Assembly: GCA_016777745.1 (NCBI GenBank) | Contig: JADHQX010000017.1 | Coordinates: 1 to 15,000 of the forward strand | DNA: 15,000 bases | Reading direction: 5' to 3' | Source: Candidatus Pelagibacterales bacterium | Lineage (GTDB): Bacteria > Pseudomonadota > Alphaproteobacteria > Pelagibacterales > AG-422-B15 | Part shown: one piece after another, positions 1 to 8,237 of the stretch | Numbering within the stretch: the stretch's first letter is position 1 | Layout: each line of letters begins with the position of its first letter | The notes under the pieces: model-generated | What the model saw: the letters and a program-made list of their open reading frames with translations, nothing else | The model's database searches: none | Told to the model about the DNA's origin: nothing | Made by a program: the position numbers and the translations under genes

Positions 1-407
1 ATATCATGCACACCTAAATAAATTCTACTGAATGAAATTGAAGCAATAAGAAATAAGCATAAAATCTTAATGAAATTATTTTTACTACGTAGCAGTATAA
101 AGCCCCAGATAACAACTGCTAGTTGAGCATGGCCACTAGGAAACCCATAAGAAGGATCAAGACTTACCAGAAATGGATCAATACTTTCTATATTTTCAGG
201 TCTTGGGTCTTGAAAAAAATCTTTCAAGAATGCATTTATGAGTGCGCTAATAAAAACAAATAAAGTAAATGTGCTAAATATCTTACGGTCAAAAAACCAA
301 TAACAAAAAGGAACAAACAAGAATAGAAAATCTTTGTATCCTAGCCATGTAATATACTGAAAAAAAATTGTTAGGTTTGGTCCTCTAATTGAATTTACCC
401 ATTCCAT
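1..407 (-). CDS. PAP2-family membrane phosphatase (partial, C-terminus off the left edge)
   Basis: Reading leftwards from an ATG at 407, the frame stays open to the window edge (135 complete codons). All three PAP2/phosphatidic-acid-phosphatase signatures are present: K-x6-R-P (K62...R69-P70, in KDFFQDPRP), PSGH at about residues 90-93, and SR-x5-H (S127-R128...H134, in SRIYLGVH). The histidines of the second and third motifs are the catalytic pair in this superfamily. The rest is strongly hydrophobic (about 24-60 and 95-125), as expected for an inner-membrane enzyme that dephosphorylates lipid phosphates or undecaprenyl pyrophosphate; the substrate cannot be told. The start lies 6 nt after the soxG stop, in the same frame, with no clear Shine-Dalgarno, so it is probably co-transcribed with the sox genes. 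A metabolic link to sarcosine is not obvious. The family call is firm; the exact function is unknown. Confidence 0.88.
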   Translation of the reverse strand, partial: MEWVNSIRGPNLTIFFQYITWLGYKDFLFLFVPFCYWFFDRKIFSTFTLFVFISALINAFLKDFFQDPRPENIESIDPFLVSLDPSYGFPSGHAQLAVVIWGFILLRSKNNFIKILCLFLIASISFSRIYLGVHD

Positions 408-413
408 ATTTGT

Positions 414-1001
414 TTATATTTTTTTGTATCCATACTCTAATGCAGAATCGGTAATGGCGTGATAAAATGATTCAGAAAAACTTCTATTGGCCATTAAGTT
501 TAGGGTTTGTGGAGCATCTTCAATCATATCAATGGTAAATGTTATGCCATGATAAACTGAAGTTCTACAGCAATTTTTTTGAAATTCATTTAAATTTAAA
601 GGGGAGCCTTTTTTAATAACATTTAGTGCTTTCTCTCCTTTAATTTGTAATATTGTCCTTGAATGAGATAAATCAGTTAACGCAAAGTCATTTTCAGAAC
701 AATTAGCCAAAATCTTTTTATTAATATTATTGTCAGATGAAATTATTAACCACGTATTTGGCGCACTCCACAGAATTCTAGTTATTGCATTGCCACTTAC
801 AGAATTTTGACTGACTGGCAAAATTTGATCATCAATTTTTATAGATGTTGCCTCTAAAGACCCACTTTTAAATTTTACTAGCTGATAGATATTAATATTA
901 GTAATTTCATTTATTACAATAAGGCCACTCTCATTTTTATTCTGATAGTTTCCATATAAGCCATTTTTTTCAAAATTATTTAGAGATGAAATTTCATTCA
1001 T
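414..1001 (-). CDS. soxG: Sarcosine oxidase, gamma subunit
   Basis: This 195-aa protein matches the SoxG family in length, in position directly after soxA, and in the typical block around residues 106-135 (TDLSHSRTILQIKG, then GSPLNL). SoxG is the small gamma subunit of heterotetrameric sarcosine oxidase. It has a GcvT-like fold but no known catalytic role, and packs against the alpha subunit in the cytoplasmic complex. The ATG overlaps the soxA stop by 4 nt (ATGA on the minus strand, 998-1001), typical of translational coupling. SoxG is the least conserved sox subunit and similarity is patchy here, so the call rests partly on operon position. Confidence 0.88.
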   Translation of the reverse strand: MNEISSLNNFEKNGLYGNYQNKNESGLIVINEITNINIYQLVKFKSGSLEATSIKIDDQILPVSQNSVSGNAITRILWSAPNTWLIISSDNNINKKILANCSENDFALTDLSHSRTILQIKGEKALNVIKKGSPLNLNEFQKNCCRTSVYHGITFTIDMIEDAPQTLNLMANRSFSESFYHAITDSALEYGYKKI

Positions 1002-3991
1002 GATCGAACTCTTTTTCCATCAGGATCAACATAGTGTTGAGAAACAACTTCTACTTGAACAGAAATATTTTTTAGAGGTGATACGGCGTATAACTTTTCC
1101 CCTATTTTATTTTTACCATCTTTTAAAATAGCCAGTGAAAATGGGTTATTATTTTCTACACTCCAACAAGATGCTGAAACATGACCTAATTTTGGGTTTG
1201 GTGATTTTAATCTATGATCAACAACTAAATGAGAGCCTTCTGGAATAGAAGTCTTTTTATCAATTGGAACTAGGCCAACAATTTGCTCTCGCCCTTTTTC
1301 TGTGAAAGCTTTTCTTTTCAAAGATCTTTTACCAATAAAATCTTTTTTTTCACTAAGCATGCCTTCAAGAGATAAATCATATGCAATTGTTCTTCCATCA
1401 ATTTCTGATCCGGCAACATGTCCCATTTCAATTCGAAGGGTTGATAATGCTTCTGTGCCATAAGGTTGAATTTGAAAATCCTTACCTAGCTCAATAATTT
1501 CTTTCCACATTGACTCACCAAAATTAGACATTACATTTATCTCATAGGCTAACTCACCTGAAAAAGAAATTCTAAATACTCTTGCTAAACTATCTTTAAA
1601 TTTAAATTCTCTATAGCCCATAAATGGCAATCCTTCATTAGAGACATCTTCAGTGGGGAATATTTTACTTAGTAAAAGTCTAGAATTAGGTCCCGCTATA
1701 GCAGCACCAGCCCATTGCTCAGTTGTAGAAACGACTGTAACATCCAATTCAGGCCAAACTACTTGTAAATAATATTCCAAATGACTTAGTACATTTGCTG
1801 CTTGTGCAGTTGTTGTAGTCATATGGTAGTTATTTTCAGAAATTCTTGTAGTGGTTCCATCGTCAAAAACCATTCCATCTTCGCGAAGCATAACGCCATA
1901 TCTTGCCTTACCGATTGGTAGCTTTAAGAAGGCATTAGTATAAATTCGATTAAGAAATTCAGCAGAATCTTTTCCTTTAATATCTATTTTACCTAGAGAA
2001 GTCACATCACATACACCAACATTCTTTCTAACATTTAAAGCCTCTCTTTTTGCGGCTTCGTGTAAAGTTTCATTTCCTTTTTTATAGTATCTAGGTCTAA
2101 GCCATAAGCCAGCATCAACAAAAATACCATTGTGCTTTTCGTGCCATTGATGCATAGGAGATTTACGAGTGGCTTTATAATTTTTGCCAACTTCTCGACC
2201 GATTATTGTACCTATGGTCACTGATGTGTATGGAGGACGAAATGTAGTATGTCCAACCTCTGGAACAATTTTTTTCTCAAGATCGGAAACTAGTTGCAGC
2301 CCATTTAAGTTACTCGTTTTGCCTTGATCTGTTGCCATTCCTAGAGTGGTATATCGTTTTACATGTTCGATTGATCTAAAGCCCTCTTGAACAGCTAGCT
2401 GAATATCTGATACAGCTACATCGTTTTGAAAATCAACAAATCTCTTGTAATGTTTTTTTTCTGGCAATGGCATGCACCAAAATTTATCATGTTGGCCGAA
2501 TTGTTTTTCATCAGAGATTGGAATTGAAGTAGGTTTATTATTTTTAGTTATTTTTTCTGATAAAATAAATCCAGTTTCAAAGCCCTCTTTTAAACTTTCT
2601 TCAAGAGTTAAACTACCATTGGCAGATCCTATTACCGTTTCTTTTTGACGTGATTGATCTGGTAAAAACGTATCTGAGTCAGAGTCATATTTTAATTTAT
2701 TTCCAGACTGTGAAGCCAGGTGAACTGTAGGTGTCCAATTTCCTGAAACAAATATACTGTCACATTCAATCTCTTCAAATTCTATGTAACCATCTTTATT
2801 ATTATTTAGCTTGCCTATAGTTGCAGACTTTACTTTTTTGTATCCTGAAGTATTAGCAATTCCATGGGAAAATTTTATTGCAATTCCCAATTTCTTTGCT
2901 TCATTAGCTATGCCAGAATTTGACTCACTTCGAGTGTCAATTATAATTGAGTCAACACCCTGTTTTTTATATTCAATTGCTGTTTCGTATGCAGTATCAT
3001 TATTTGTAAATATTATTGGTTTTTTACCTGCAAGTACTCCATAAATCTTAAGGTATTCCTTAGCTGAGTATGCCAACATAATTCCTGGTCTATCATTATT
3101 TGCAAACACTAAAGGACGTTCAATTGAACCAGTAGATATAATTACTTGCTTTGCTCTTATATACCAAAGCCTTTGCCTTGGAGTAAAAGCCTCTGGATTT
3201 TCTATATGATCTTTGCATCGCTCAAACATAACAAGCATATTGTGATCATAATAACCAAATACTTGAGAACGTTTTCGTATAATTACATTGGGCATAGATT
3301 TTAAATCAGCAATTGCCTCCTCGACCCATTCGTCACCATTCTTATTGCCTATAGTCACATTATCAGTCAAAAGTGAACCACCAAATCTGGCCTTATCCTC
3401 TGCTAAAATAACTCGAGCACCATTTTTTGCTGCAGCTAATGCGCTCGATATTCCTGAAGGACCAGAACCAACAACTAAAATATCACAATGCTCATATTGA
3501 TGGTCATATCGATCAGAGTCTGACTTTAAAGAGGCTGTTCCCATGCCAGCAGCCTTTCTAATGATTGGCTCATAAACTTTATACCAAAAGCTTTTTGGCC
3601 ACATAAATGTTTTATAATAAAAACCTGCAGGAAAAAATCTATTTAAGAAATTATTAATTGCCCAGACATCAAAAGAAACAGAAGGCCAACAATTTTGACT
3701 TTCTATTCTCAGTCCATTTACAAGTTCTACTTCAGTTACATTTACATTTGGTTCTGTTATATCGTCCTTATAAAGCTGTACCTTGCCATTAGCATCTTCA
3801 ACACCTGCTGCAATAATACCTCTGGGACGATGATACTTAAAACTTCTACCAATAAGATGAACACCATTAGCGAGTAGAGCTGATGCTAGGGTGTCACCTT
3901 TGTAACCAAAATAAGTTTTACCGTTAAAAATAAATGAAATTTTTAAATCTCTATTAATTTTCCCACCATTTTTTATTCTATAATTTTGCAT
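998..3991 (-). CDS. soxA: Sarcosine oxidase, alpha subunit
   Basis: At 997 aa this is the usual size for SoxA, the large subunit that binds NAD+ and tetrahydrofolate and helps convert sarcosine, O2 and THF to glycine, H2O2 and 5,10-methylene-THF. The N-terminus (about 18-70) is the ferredoxin-like plug domain, with the family blocks GDTLASALLANGVHLIGRSF and KYHRPRGI. A dinucleotide-binding motif GSGPSG lies at 175-180 within a pyridine-nucleotide-disulfide oxidoreductase-like domain. The block RYTTLGMATDQGK (about 547-559) is characteristic of the linker region. A GcvT-like, folate-binding domain fills about 612-990. The ATG at 3991 gives the expected family N-terminus and lies 2 nt after the soxD stop. 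No frameshift or truncation is seen. TsoX-type and other sarcosine dehydrogenase relatives share parts of this architecture, but the four-gene operon makes soxA secure. Confidence 0.96.
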   Translation of the reverse strand: MQNYRIKNGGKINRDLKISFIFNGKTYFGYKGDTLASALLANGVHLIGRSFKYHRPRGIIAAGVEDANGKVQLYKDDITEPNVNVTEVELVNGLRIESQNCWPSVSFDVWAINNFLNRFFPAGFYYKTFMWPKSFWYKVYEPIIRKAAGMGTASLKSDSDRYDHQYEHCDILVVGSGPSGISSALAAAKNGARVILAEDKARFGGSLLTDNVTIGNKNGDEWVEEAIADLKSMPNVIIRKRSQVFGYYDHNMLVMFERCKDHIENPEAFTPRQRLWYIRAKQVIISTGSIERPLVFANNDRPGIMLAYSAKEYLKIYGVLAGKKPIIFTNNDTAYETAIEYKKQGVDSIIIDTRSESNSGIANEAKKLGIAIKFSHGIANTSGYKKVKSATIGKLNNNKDGYIEFEEIECDSIFVSGNWTPTVHLASQSGNKLKYDSDSDTFLPDQSRQKETVIGSANGSLTLEESLKEGFETGFILSEKITKNNKPTSIPISDEKQFGQHDKFWCMPLPEKKHYKRFVDFQNDVAVSDIQLAVQEGFRSIEHVKRYTTLGMATDQGKTSNLNGLQLVSDLEKKIVPEVGHTTFRPPYTSVTIGTIIGREVGKNYKATRKSPMHQWHEKHNGIFVDAGLWLRPRYYKKGNETLHEAAKREALNVRKNVGVCDVTSLGKIDIKGKDSAEFLNRIYTNAFLKLPIGKARYGVMLREDGMVFDDGTTTRISENNYHMTTTTAQAANVLSHLEYYLQVVWPELDVTVVSTTEQWAGAAIAGPNSRLLLSKIFPTEDVSNEGLPFMGYREFKFKDSLARVFRISFSGELAYEINVMSNFGESMWKEIIELGKDFQIQPYGTEALSTLRIEMGHVAGSEIDGRTIAYDLSLEGMLSEKKDFIGKRSLKRKAFTEKGREQIVGLVPIDKKTSIPEGSHLVVDHRLKSPNPKLGHVSASCWSVENNNPFSLAILKDGKNKIGEKLYAVSPLKNISVQVEVVSQHYVDPDGKRVRS

Positions 3992-3993
3992 AG

Positions 3994-4266
3994 CTAGTCT
4001 TGTAAATCTTCTTGCATTTCTAGAGTTTTAATTATTTCATGAGTTGCTGTATTACGATAAACTTTAAACCATTGACGGCAACCTGAAATATGATGCCACA
4101 ATTCTAAATGTTTACCTCGAGGATTGTTTCTGTAATAAACAAAGCTATCCCATTCCAAGTCACTTATATCAGTATTTAACTTTGGGCGTTTGATAGTTGC
4201 GTCACCACCATAAGAAAATTCATTTTGTGAGCGTTCTCCACAATATGGACATTTAATTTCTAACAT
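3994..4266 (-). CDS. soxD: Sarcosine oxidase, delta subunit (zinc-binding)
   Basis: This small protein is the zinc-binding delta subunit of sarcosine oxidase. I chose the ATG at 4266, giving 90 aa starting MLEIKCPYCG, rather than a start 39 nt upstream inside soxB. With this start the expected zinc ligands fall at Cys6, Cys9, His59 and Cys63 (CPYC, then HHISGC), which are the positions known for SoxD structures. The family block FSYGGDATIKRP is also present. The start lies 1 nt after the soxB stop (4268-4270), and the stop lies 2 nt before soxA. The longer reading (start at 4305, 103 aa) would add 13 residues with no family counterpart and overlap soxB by 38 nt. Confidence 0.95.
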   Translation of the reverse strand: MLEIKCPYCGERSQNEFSYGGDATIKRPKLNTDISDLEWDSFVYYRNNPRGKHLELWHHISGCRQWFKVYRNTATHEIIKTLEMQEDLQD

Positions 4267-4267
4267 A

Positions 4268-5524
4268 TTAACTGATCCAAGTTTTTGTTCCAAGACCCTT
4301 TTCATCTAGTAAGTGTCCCGTATGAAATCTATCAAGTTTAAAAGGTTTACTTAAATTATGAGGTTCATTTGTAGCCATTGTATGTGCAAATGTAAGTCCC
4401 GACACTGGAGTTGCCTTAAATCCTCCATAACACCAACCACAATTTAGATATATTCCATCAATATGAGTCTTGTCTATAATTGGTGAGCCATCCATTGACA
4501 TGTCCATAATACCACCCCAAGTTCTTAGTATTTTAAGCCTACTCAAATTTGGAAATAAGGCTACACCTTCAGTCAATACGTGTTGAATAGTTGGTAAGTT
4601 ACCTCGTTGCGCATAGCTATTGTAGCCATCTAAATCTCCGCCCATTACCATTTCACCTTTATCAGACTGACTGCAATAGAAATGTCCTGCGCCAAATGTT
4701 ACTACACCATCAAGAAGTGGCTTAACAGGTTCAGACACACAAGCTTGCAACACATGGGCTTCAATTGGTAAAGTCATATTTAACTTTTCAGCAAGTATCG
4801 AAGTACTTCCAGCAACACACAAGCCAACTTTTTTTGTCTTAATATTTCCACGTGAAGTTTGTACCCCTGATACTTTTCCATTTTCAATATCAAAACTATT
4901 TACTTCACAGTGTTGAATTATATCAACTCCTAAATCATCAGCTGCTCTTGCATATCCCCATGCCACTGCATCATGTCGTGCTGTTCCACCAATTGGCTGC
5001 AACAAACCACCAAATATTGGAAAGCGAGCATTGTCTGAAAAGTCTGCAAAAGGAATCATTTTTTTTACTTCTTCACGACCAAGTAGAGAAGCGTCGATAC
5101 CATTCAACCGCATTGAATTACCTCTTCTAGAGTAAGAATTTATTTGTGCATCTGAGTGCGCAAGATTTAGAATTCCCCTTGGAGAATACATCACATTATA
5201 GTTAAGTTCCTGACTTAAATCTTTCCACATCTGCATACCATGATCATAAAAAAGATTATTAGCATCGTGCATGTAATTTGACCTTAATATGGTAGTATTT
5301 CTTCCAATATTACCACCACCGATCCAACCTTTTTCAAGAATAGCGATATTCTTTATTCCATAATTTTTTGCAAGATAATATGCCGTAGCCAATCCGTGAC
5401 CACCTCCGCCGATGATAATGGCATCATATTCTTTTTTAGGTTCGGGATCTCTCCAGGCCACATCCCAATTTTTATGGCCATTGAATGCATTTTTTATTAA
5501 GCTAAAAACTGAGTATTTCTTCAA
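4268..5524 (-). CDS. soxB: Sarcosine oxidase, beta subunit (FAD and covalent FMN)
   Basis: This 418-aa protein is the catalytic beta subunit of heterotetrameric sarcosine oxidase, where sarcosine is oxidised at FAD and electrons pass to FMN. The FAD-binding Rossmann motif GGGGHG is at 39-44, followed by ILEKGWIGGGN and GRNTTILRSNY, all SoxB hallmarks. The histidine of TARHDAVAWG (His184) corresponds to the residue that carries covalently bound FMN at the alpha/beta interface. The C-terminal GWCYGGFKATPVSG block is also typical. The start is a TTG codon at 5524; it is supported because the resulting N-terminus (MKKYSVFSLIKNAFNGHKNW) matches the conserved SoxB start. A purine stretch (AGAGA) lies about 8 nt upstream on the minus strand. 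It is the first gene of the sox operon. No glyA lies upstream, unlike many sox clusters. Confidence 0.96.
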   Translation of the reverse strand: MKKYSVFSLIKNAFNGHKNWDVAWRDPEPKKEYDAIIIGGGGHGLATAYYLAKNYGIKNIAILEKGWIGGGNIGRNTTILRSNYMHDANNLFYDHGMQMWKDLSQELNYNVMYSPRGILNLAHSDAQINSYSRRGNSMRLNGIDASLLGREEVKKMIPFADFSDNARFPIFGGLLQPIGGTARHDAVAWGYARAADDLGVDIIQHCEVNSFDIENGKVSGVQTSRGNIKTKKVGLCVAGSTSILAEKLNMTLPIEAHVLQACVSEPVKPLLDGVVTFGAGHFYCSQSDKGEMVMGGDLDGYNSYAQRGNLPTIQHVLTEGVALFPNLSRLKILRTWGGIMDMSMDGSPIIDKTHIDGIYLNCGWCYGGFKATPVSGLTFAHTMATNEPHNLSKPFKLDRFHTGHLLDEKGLGTKTWIS

Positions 5525-5589
5525 AATATTGATCTCTAATATATAATAACATAGTAACTCTATTGTAATTTAAAAGATAATATTAACTA
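5525..5589. promoter_or_regulatory. Divergent promoter region between soxB and the M19-like gene
   Basis: This 65-bp, very AT-rich spacer separates two divergently transcribed units, so it must hold or overlap both promoters. On the plus strand a TATAAT hexamer sits at 5542-5547, but I see no good -35 element at the right spacing. On the minus strand there are TATTAT/TATATT-like sequences. There is too little room for a riboswitch such as the glycine riboswitch. The sharing of such a short spacer suggests common control of the two units; this is inference. Confidence 0.4.
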
Positions 5590-6573
5590 ATGTCAAAGAA
5601 TAAGAACTATCGAATTGATAACCTGCAGTACTGCAATTGGTCTAAGGAAATATTTGAATCTAATCGTGAAGCGGGTCTAGATGCTATTCATGTGACTATT
5701 GCATATCATGAAGATTATGATGAGGTTCAGAAAAATTTTGAAGAATGGAAAGGATATTTTGCAACTTATCCTGAACTGATTTTTCAAGGCAGATCATACT
5801 TAGATATAGAAAAAGCACATAATGAAAATAAAACAGCTGTTTTCTTTGGTTTTCAAAATTGCTCACCTATTGAAGATGATATTAAGTTAGTAGAGTCAGT
5901 TCATCAAATGGGTGCAGTATTTATGCAACTTACCTACAACAATCAATCGCTACTAGCGACTGGATGTTATGAGGAAAATGATAGTGGTGTCACAAGAATG
6001 GGCAAGGAAGTCATTAAAGAAATGAATAGGGTCGGTGTGATTATTGATATGTCACATTCTGCCGATAAATCTACTTTTGATGCCATTAATTTTTCTGAAA
6101 AACCTATAGCAATTACACATGCTAATCCATTATTTTGGCATAAAGCAAAAAGAAACAAACCCAATGATATTCTAAAGGCTTTAGGCGAATCTGGTGGAAT
6201 GCTAGGATTGTCTTTGTACCCGCATCATTTACTAGGTGGAACAAATTGTACCTTAGATAGTTTTTGTCAAATGGTTGCAAAAACTGCTGAAATTATAGGC
6301 ACTAAAAATTTAGGTATTGGTTCGGATCTTTGTTTGAAGCAACCAGACAGTATTGTGGAATGGATGAGAAATGGAACTTGGACCAAGACTAAAGACTATG
6401 GCGAAGGAACAGTTTCTAATGCTGCTTTTCCTAATCAGCCTGAATGGTTTCAAGATGCAAGAGGGTTTGATAATATTGAAAAAGGCTTAAAGAAAGTTGG
6501 CTTTAATAATGACGAATTATATGGAATTTTAGGTGATAATTGGTTTAATTTTTATAAAGATTATATTAATTGA
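5590..6573 (+). CDS. M19 (membrane dipeptidase)-like protein with a degenerate metal site
   Basis: This 327-aa protein has the TIM-barrel pattern of peptidase family M19 (renal/membrane dipeptidase). Family landmarks are IDMSH (His156), ITHANP (His177), GIGSD (Asp246) and the C-terminal GDNWFNFY. Several key residues are changed. The N-terminal H-x-D of DGHNDL is replaced by DNLQYC (residues 10-15). The bridging Glu of the usual EGG block is Gln89 in GFQN. The substrate-binding His of LTH is Tyr116 in LTYNN. Only the two zinc-2 histidines and the aspartate remain. From memory, the same degenerate type occurs beside dgcAB (dimethylglycine demethylase) in Pseudomonas aeruginosa. It lacks a signal peptide and so is probably cytoplasmic. 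It is divergent from soxB and heads a three-gene unit. Dipeptidase activity is doubtful; a role in methylated-amine metabolism is inferred. Confidence 0.85.
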   Translation: MSKNKNYRIDNLQYCNWSKEIFESNREAGLDAIHVTIAYHEDYDEVQKNFEEWKGYFATYPELIFQGRSYLDIEKAHNENKTAVFFGFQNCSPIEDDIKLVESVHQMGAVFMQLTYNNQSLLATGCYEENDSGVTRMGKEVIKEMNRVGVIIDMSHSADKSTFDAINFSEKPIAITHANPLFWHKAKRNKPNDILKALGESGGMLGLSLYPHHLLGGTNCTLDSFCQMVAKTAEIIGTKNLGIGSDLCLKQPDSIVEWMRNGTWTKTKDYGEGTVSNAAFPNQPEWFQDARGFDNIEKGLKKVGFNNDELYGILGDNWFNFYKDYIN

Positions 6574-6575
6574 TT

Positions 6576-8237
6576 ATGCCAGATATCAATCATCGCAATC
6601 CCAAAGACATTATGACCTTGTCACGCCTAGGATCATTTTATCAATCAAAATTATCATTCTTAAGAAGCTTTATAAGGGAATTCAAAGATTGGGAATTTAA
6701 CAAAGACTTATTTGAGCTAGATGAGAGGGGTTATGGTACAGCCGTTTACTCTGTGAAAAAAGATAGTCGTGTATATTCATTAGTTTGCTTTGCAAATGAA
6801 TTAAATTCTACTGAACGATCTGATCGAGTTATTGCTACTAAGTGGGATGCCGCATTTGTACTTCATGATGGGATTCCAACCAAAGACGATATTGAGCGAT
6901 TGAAAGAAAATGTTCCAAAGCAAGAAGTAGGAAGAGTTTCCTATAAAGAGTTAACTTTATCTAGAGCAAATAAGTCCGTGAGAATTTTTGAACATACAGT
7001 AGAAGCGTTAGCAAGTGGGCAACAGCCAGATGAAAATATTGTAAAAGATGTTGGCTATTTATACAGAACCACAGCAGTTTATGGTTCTGGTAAATTTGGT
7101 TTAGCTGATCGCTATAGAATTAAGGAACGTTCTGAAATTTGTGGTCCGTTTAGATTAGAAATGATGCTTGTTTATTTAGTTCGTCAATTTACTTTTGATC
7201 AAGTTAATCATATCGCAAAATCTAGAAATCCAACTTCAGCTGTTAAGTTGTCAGATGACATTGCAAGAAATCTAGGGATTGGTAACTCTACGGGATTAGG
7301 TATGGCGCCTTTTATAGTTAATCATCCTACACTGTTACACAACTGGATTTATTCAAGAGAAGAAGCGTTAAAACAAATTCGTTCTATTGAGAAGGTAGAA
7401 ATTAATGACTTTAATAAGTTTAAAGAGTGTTTTGAAAAATCAAAATTAAATATTAATACTTGGAAAACAGACAGTAAATATCAAATCAATAAGATTAAAA
7501 TTTTAATTAAAGATTTAGAACATTTTGAAAAAAAATATTTATTAAATTTTGAATTTAATGAAAAATTTTTATGGAATAAATTATACTTATGGATTGAAAA
7601 TGAGCTAAGTGAAGAAGGGATTGAATATATTGTTTCAATGCTCATGGAGCCGTATGATAATATTGTAAATCCTTTGGTAGAAAAAATGAGTTCAGAAGAA
7701 GATCTTCATTTTGATATTCCTGGAGAAAGATTAGTGAGTGATTTGATTGATATAATACAAATTAATTATTCTAATATATTGGATATAGATTTTAATTCTT
7801 CAGAAGAAATTGCAAATTTTTGGTTTATCTCAAAAAATAAAGAGGAGCCTAGAGTCGCTAATAGATATGAGGAAGAGGGGTCTGAATTAGAGCAACCCCT
7901 TGCCATAGCTCGAGATGTTTCCGAGCTTTTTAAAAGGTTAAAAGATTATAGCTCATCAAAAACAATTGCTGAATTCTTAATGTCCAATAACGATGTACGA
8001 CATGCAGTTCGACGTTGTTTTATCATAGAAAAATTTCCATATTCAGAAATTCAAGATAACACTATTGGATCAAAATTAGTTCCAATTGATATGTTGAGAT
8101 TAAAATTATCATTTTTTGGAGCACAAAAATTTGATCCACGTTCTGATAAATGGTTACGTATAAATATGTATCAAGGTGCACCCTTAATCAATGAATTAAA
8201 AAATACAGACGATACTTGGATTTATAATCGACTATGA
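6576..8237 (+). CDS. Conserved-looking protein of unknown function (about 553 aa)
   Basis: I do not recognise this family. The protein is soluble-looking, with no signal peptide or membrane segment. The N-terminal half (about 1-265) appears the more constrained part, with KWDAAFVLHDG (about 89-99), TTAVYGSGKFGLADR (about 165-179) and a Gly/Asn-rich block GIGNSTGLGMAPF (about 234-246). The middle (about 270-390) is rich in Lys, Asn and Ile and encoded by especially AT-rich DNA (around 7420-7600), suggesting a loosely constrained helical insert. The C-terminal part has acidic stretches, then HAVRRCFIIEKFPYSEIQD. I chose the ATG at 6576, 2 nt after the preceding stop; a TTG at 6570 overlapping that stop (TTGA) would add two residues. 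Neither has a strong ribosome site. The next gene overlaps its stop by 4 nt, so the two products are probably made together. Confidence 0.8.
   Translation: MPDINHRNPKDIMTLSRLGSFYQSKLSFLRSFIREFKDWEFNKDLFELDERGYGTAVYSVKKDSRVYSLVCFANELNSTERSDRVIATKWDAAFVLHDGIPTKDDIERLKENVPKQEVGRVSYKELTLSRANKSVRIFEHTVEALASGQQPDENIVKDVGYLYRTTAVYGSGKFGLADRYRIKERSEICGPFRLEMMLVYLVRQFTFDQVNHIAKSRNPTSAVKLSDDIARNLGIGNSTGLGMAPFIVNHPTLLHNWIYSREEALKQIRSIEKVEINDFNKFKECFEKSKLNINTWKTDSKYQINKIKILIKDLEHFEKKYLLNFEFNEKFLWNKLYLWIENELSEEGIEYIVSMLMEPYDNIVNPLVEKMSSEEDLHFDIPGERLVSDLIDIIQINYSNILDIDFNSSEEIANFWFISKNKEEPRVANRYEEEGSELEQPLAIARDVSELFKRLKDYSSSKTIAEFLMSNNDVRHAVRRCFIIEKFPYSEIQDNTIGSKLVPIDMLRLKLSFFGAQKFDPRSDKWLRINMYQGAPLINELKNTDDTWIYNRL

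Noticed and set aside
2811..3877. Three short plus-strand open frames opposite soxA
   Set aside because: They lie wholly within the strongly supported soxA coding sequence on the other strand and encode no recognisable protein.
5525..5589. Possible glycine riboswitch upstream of soxB
   Set aside because: The spacer is only 65 bp, extremely AT-rich and lacks the conserved riboswitch core; it is too short.
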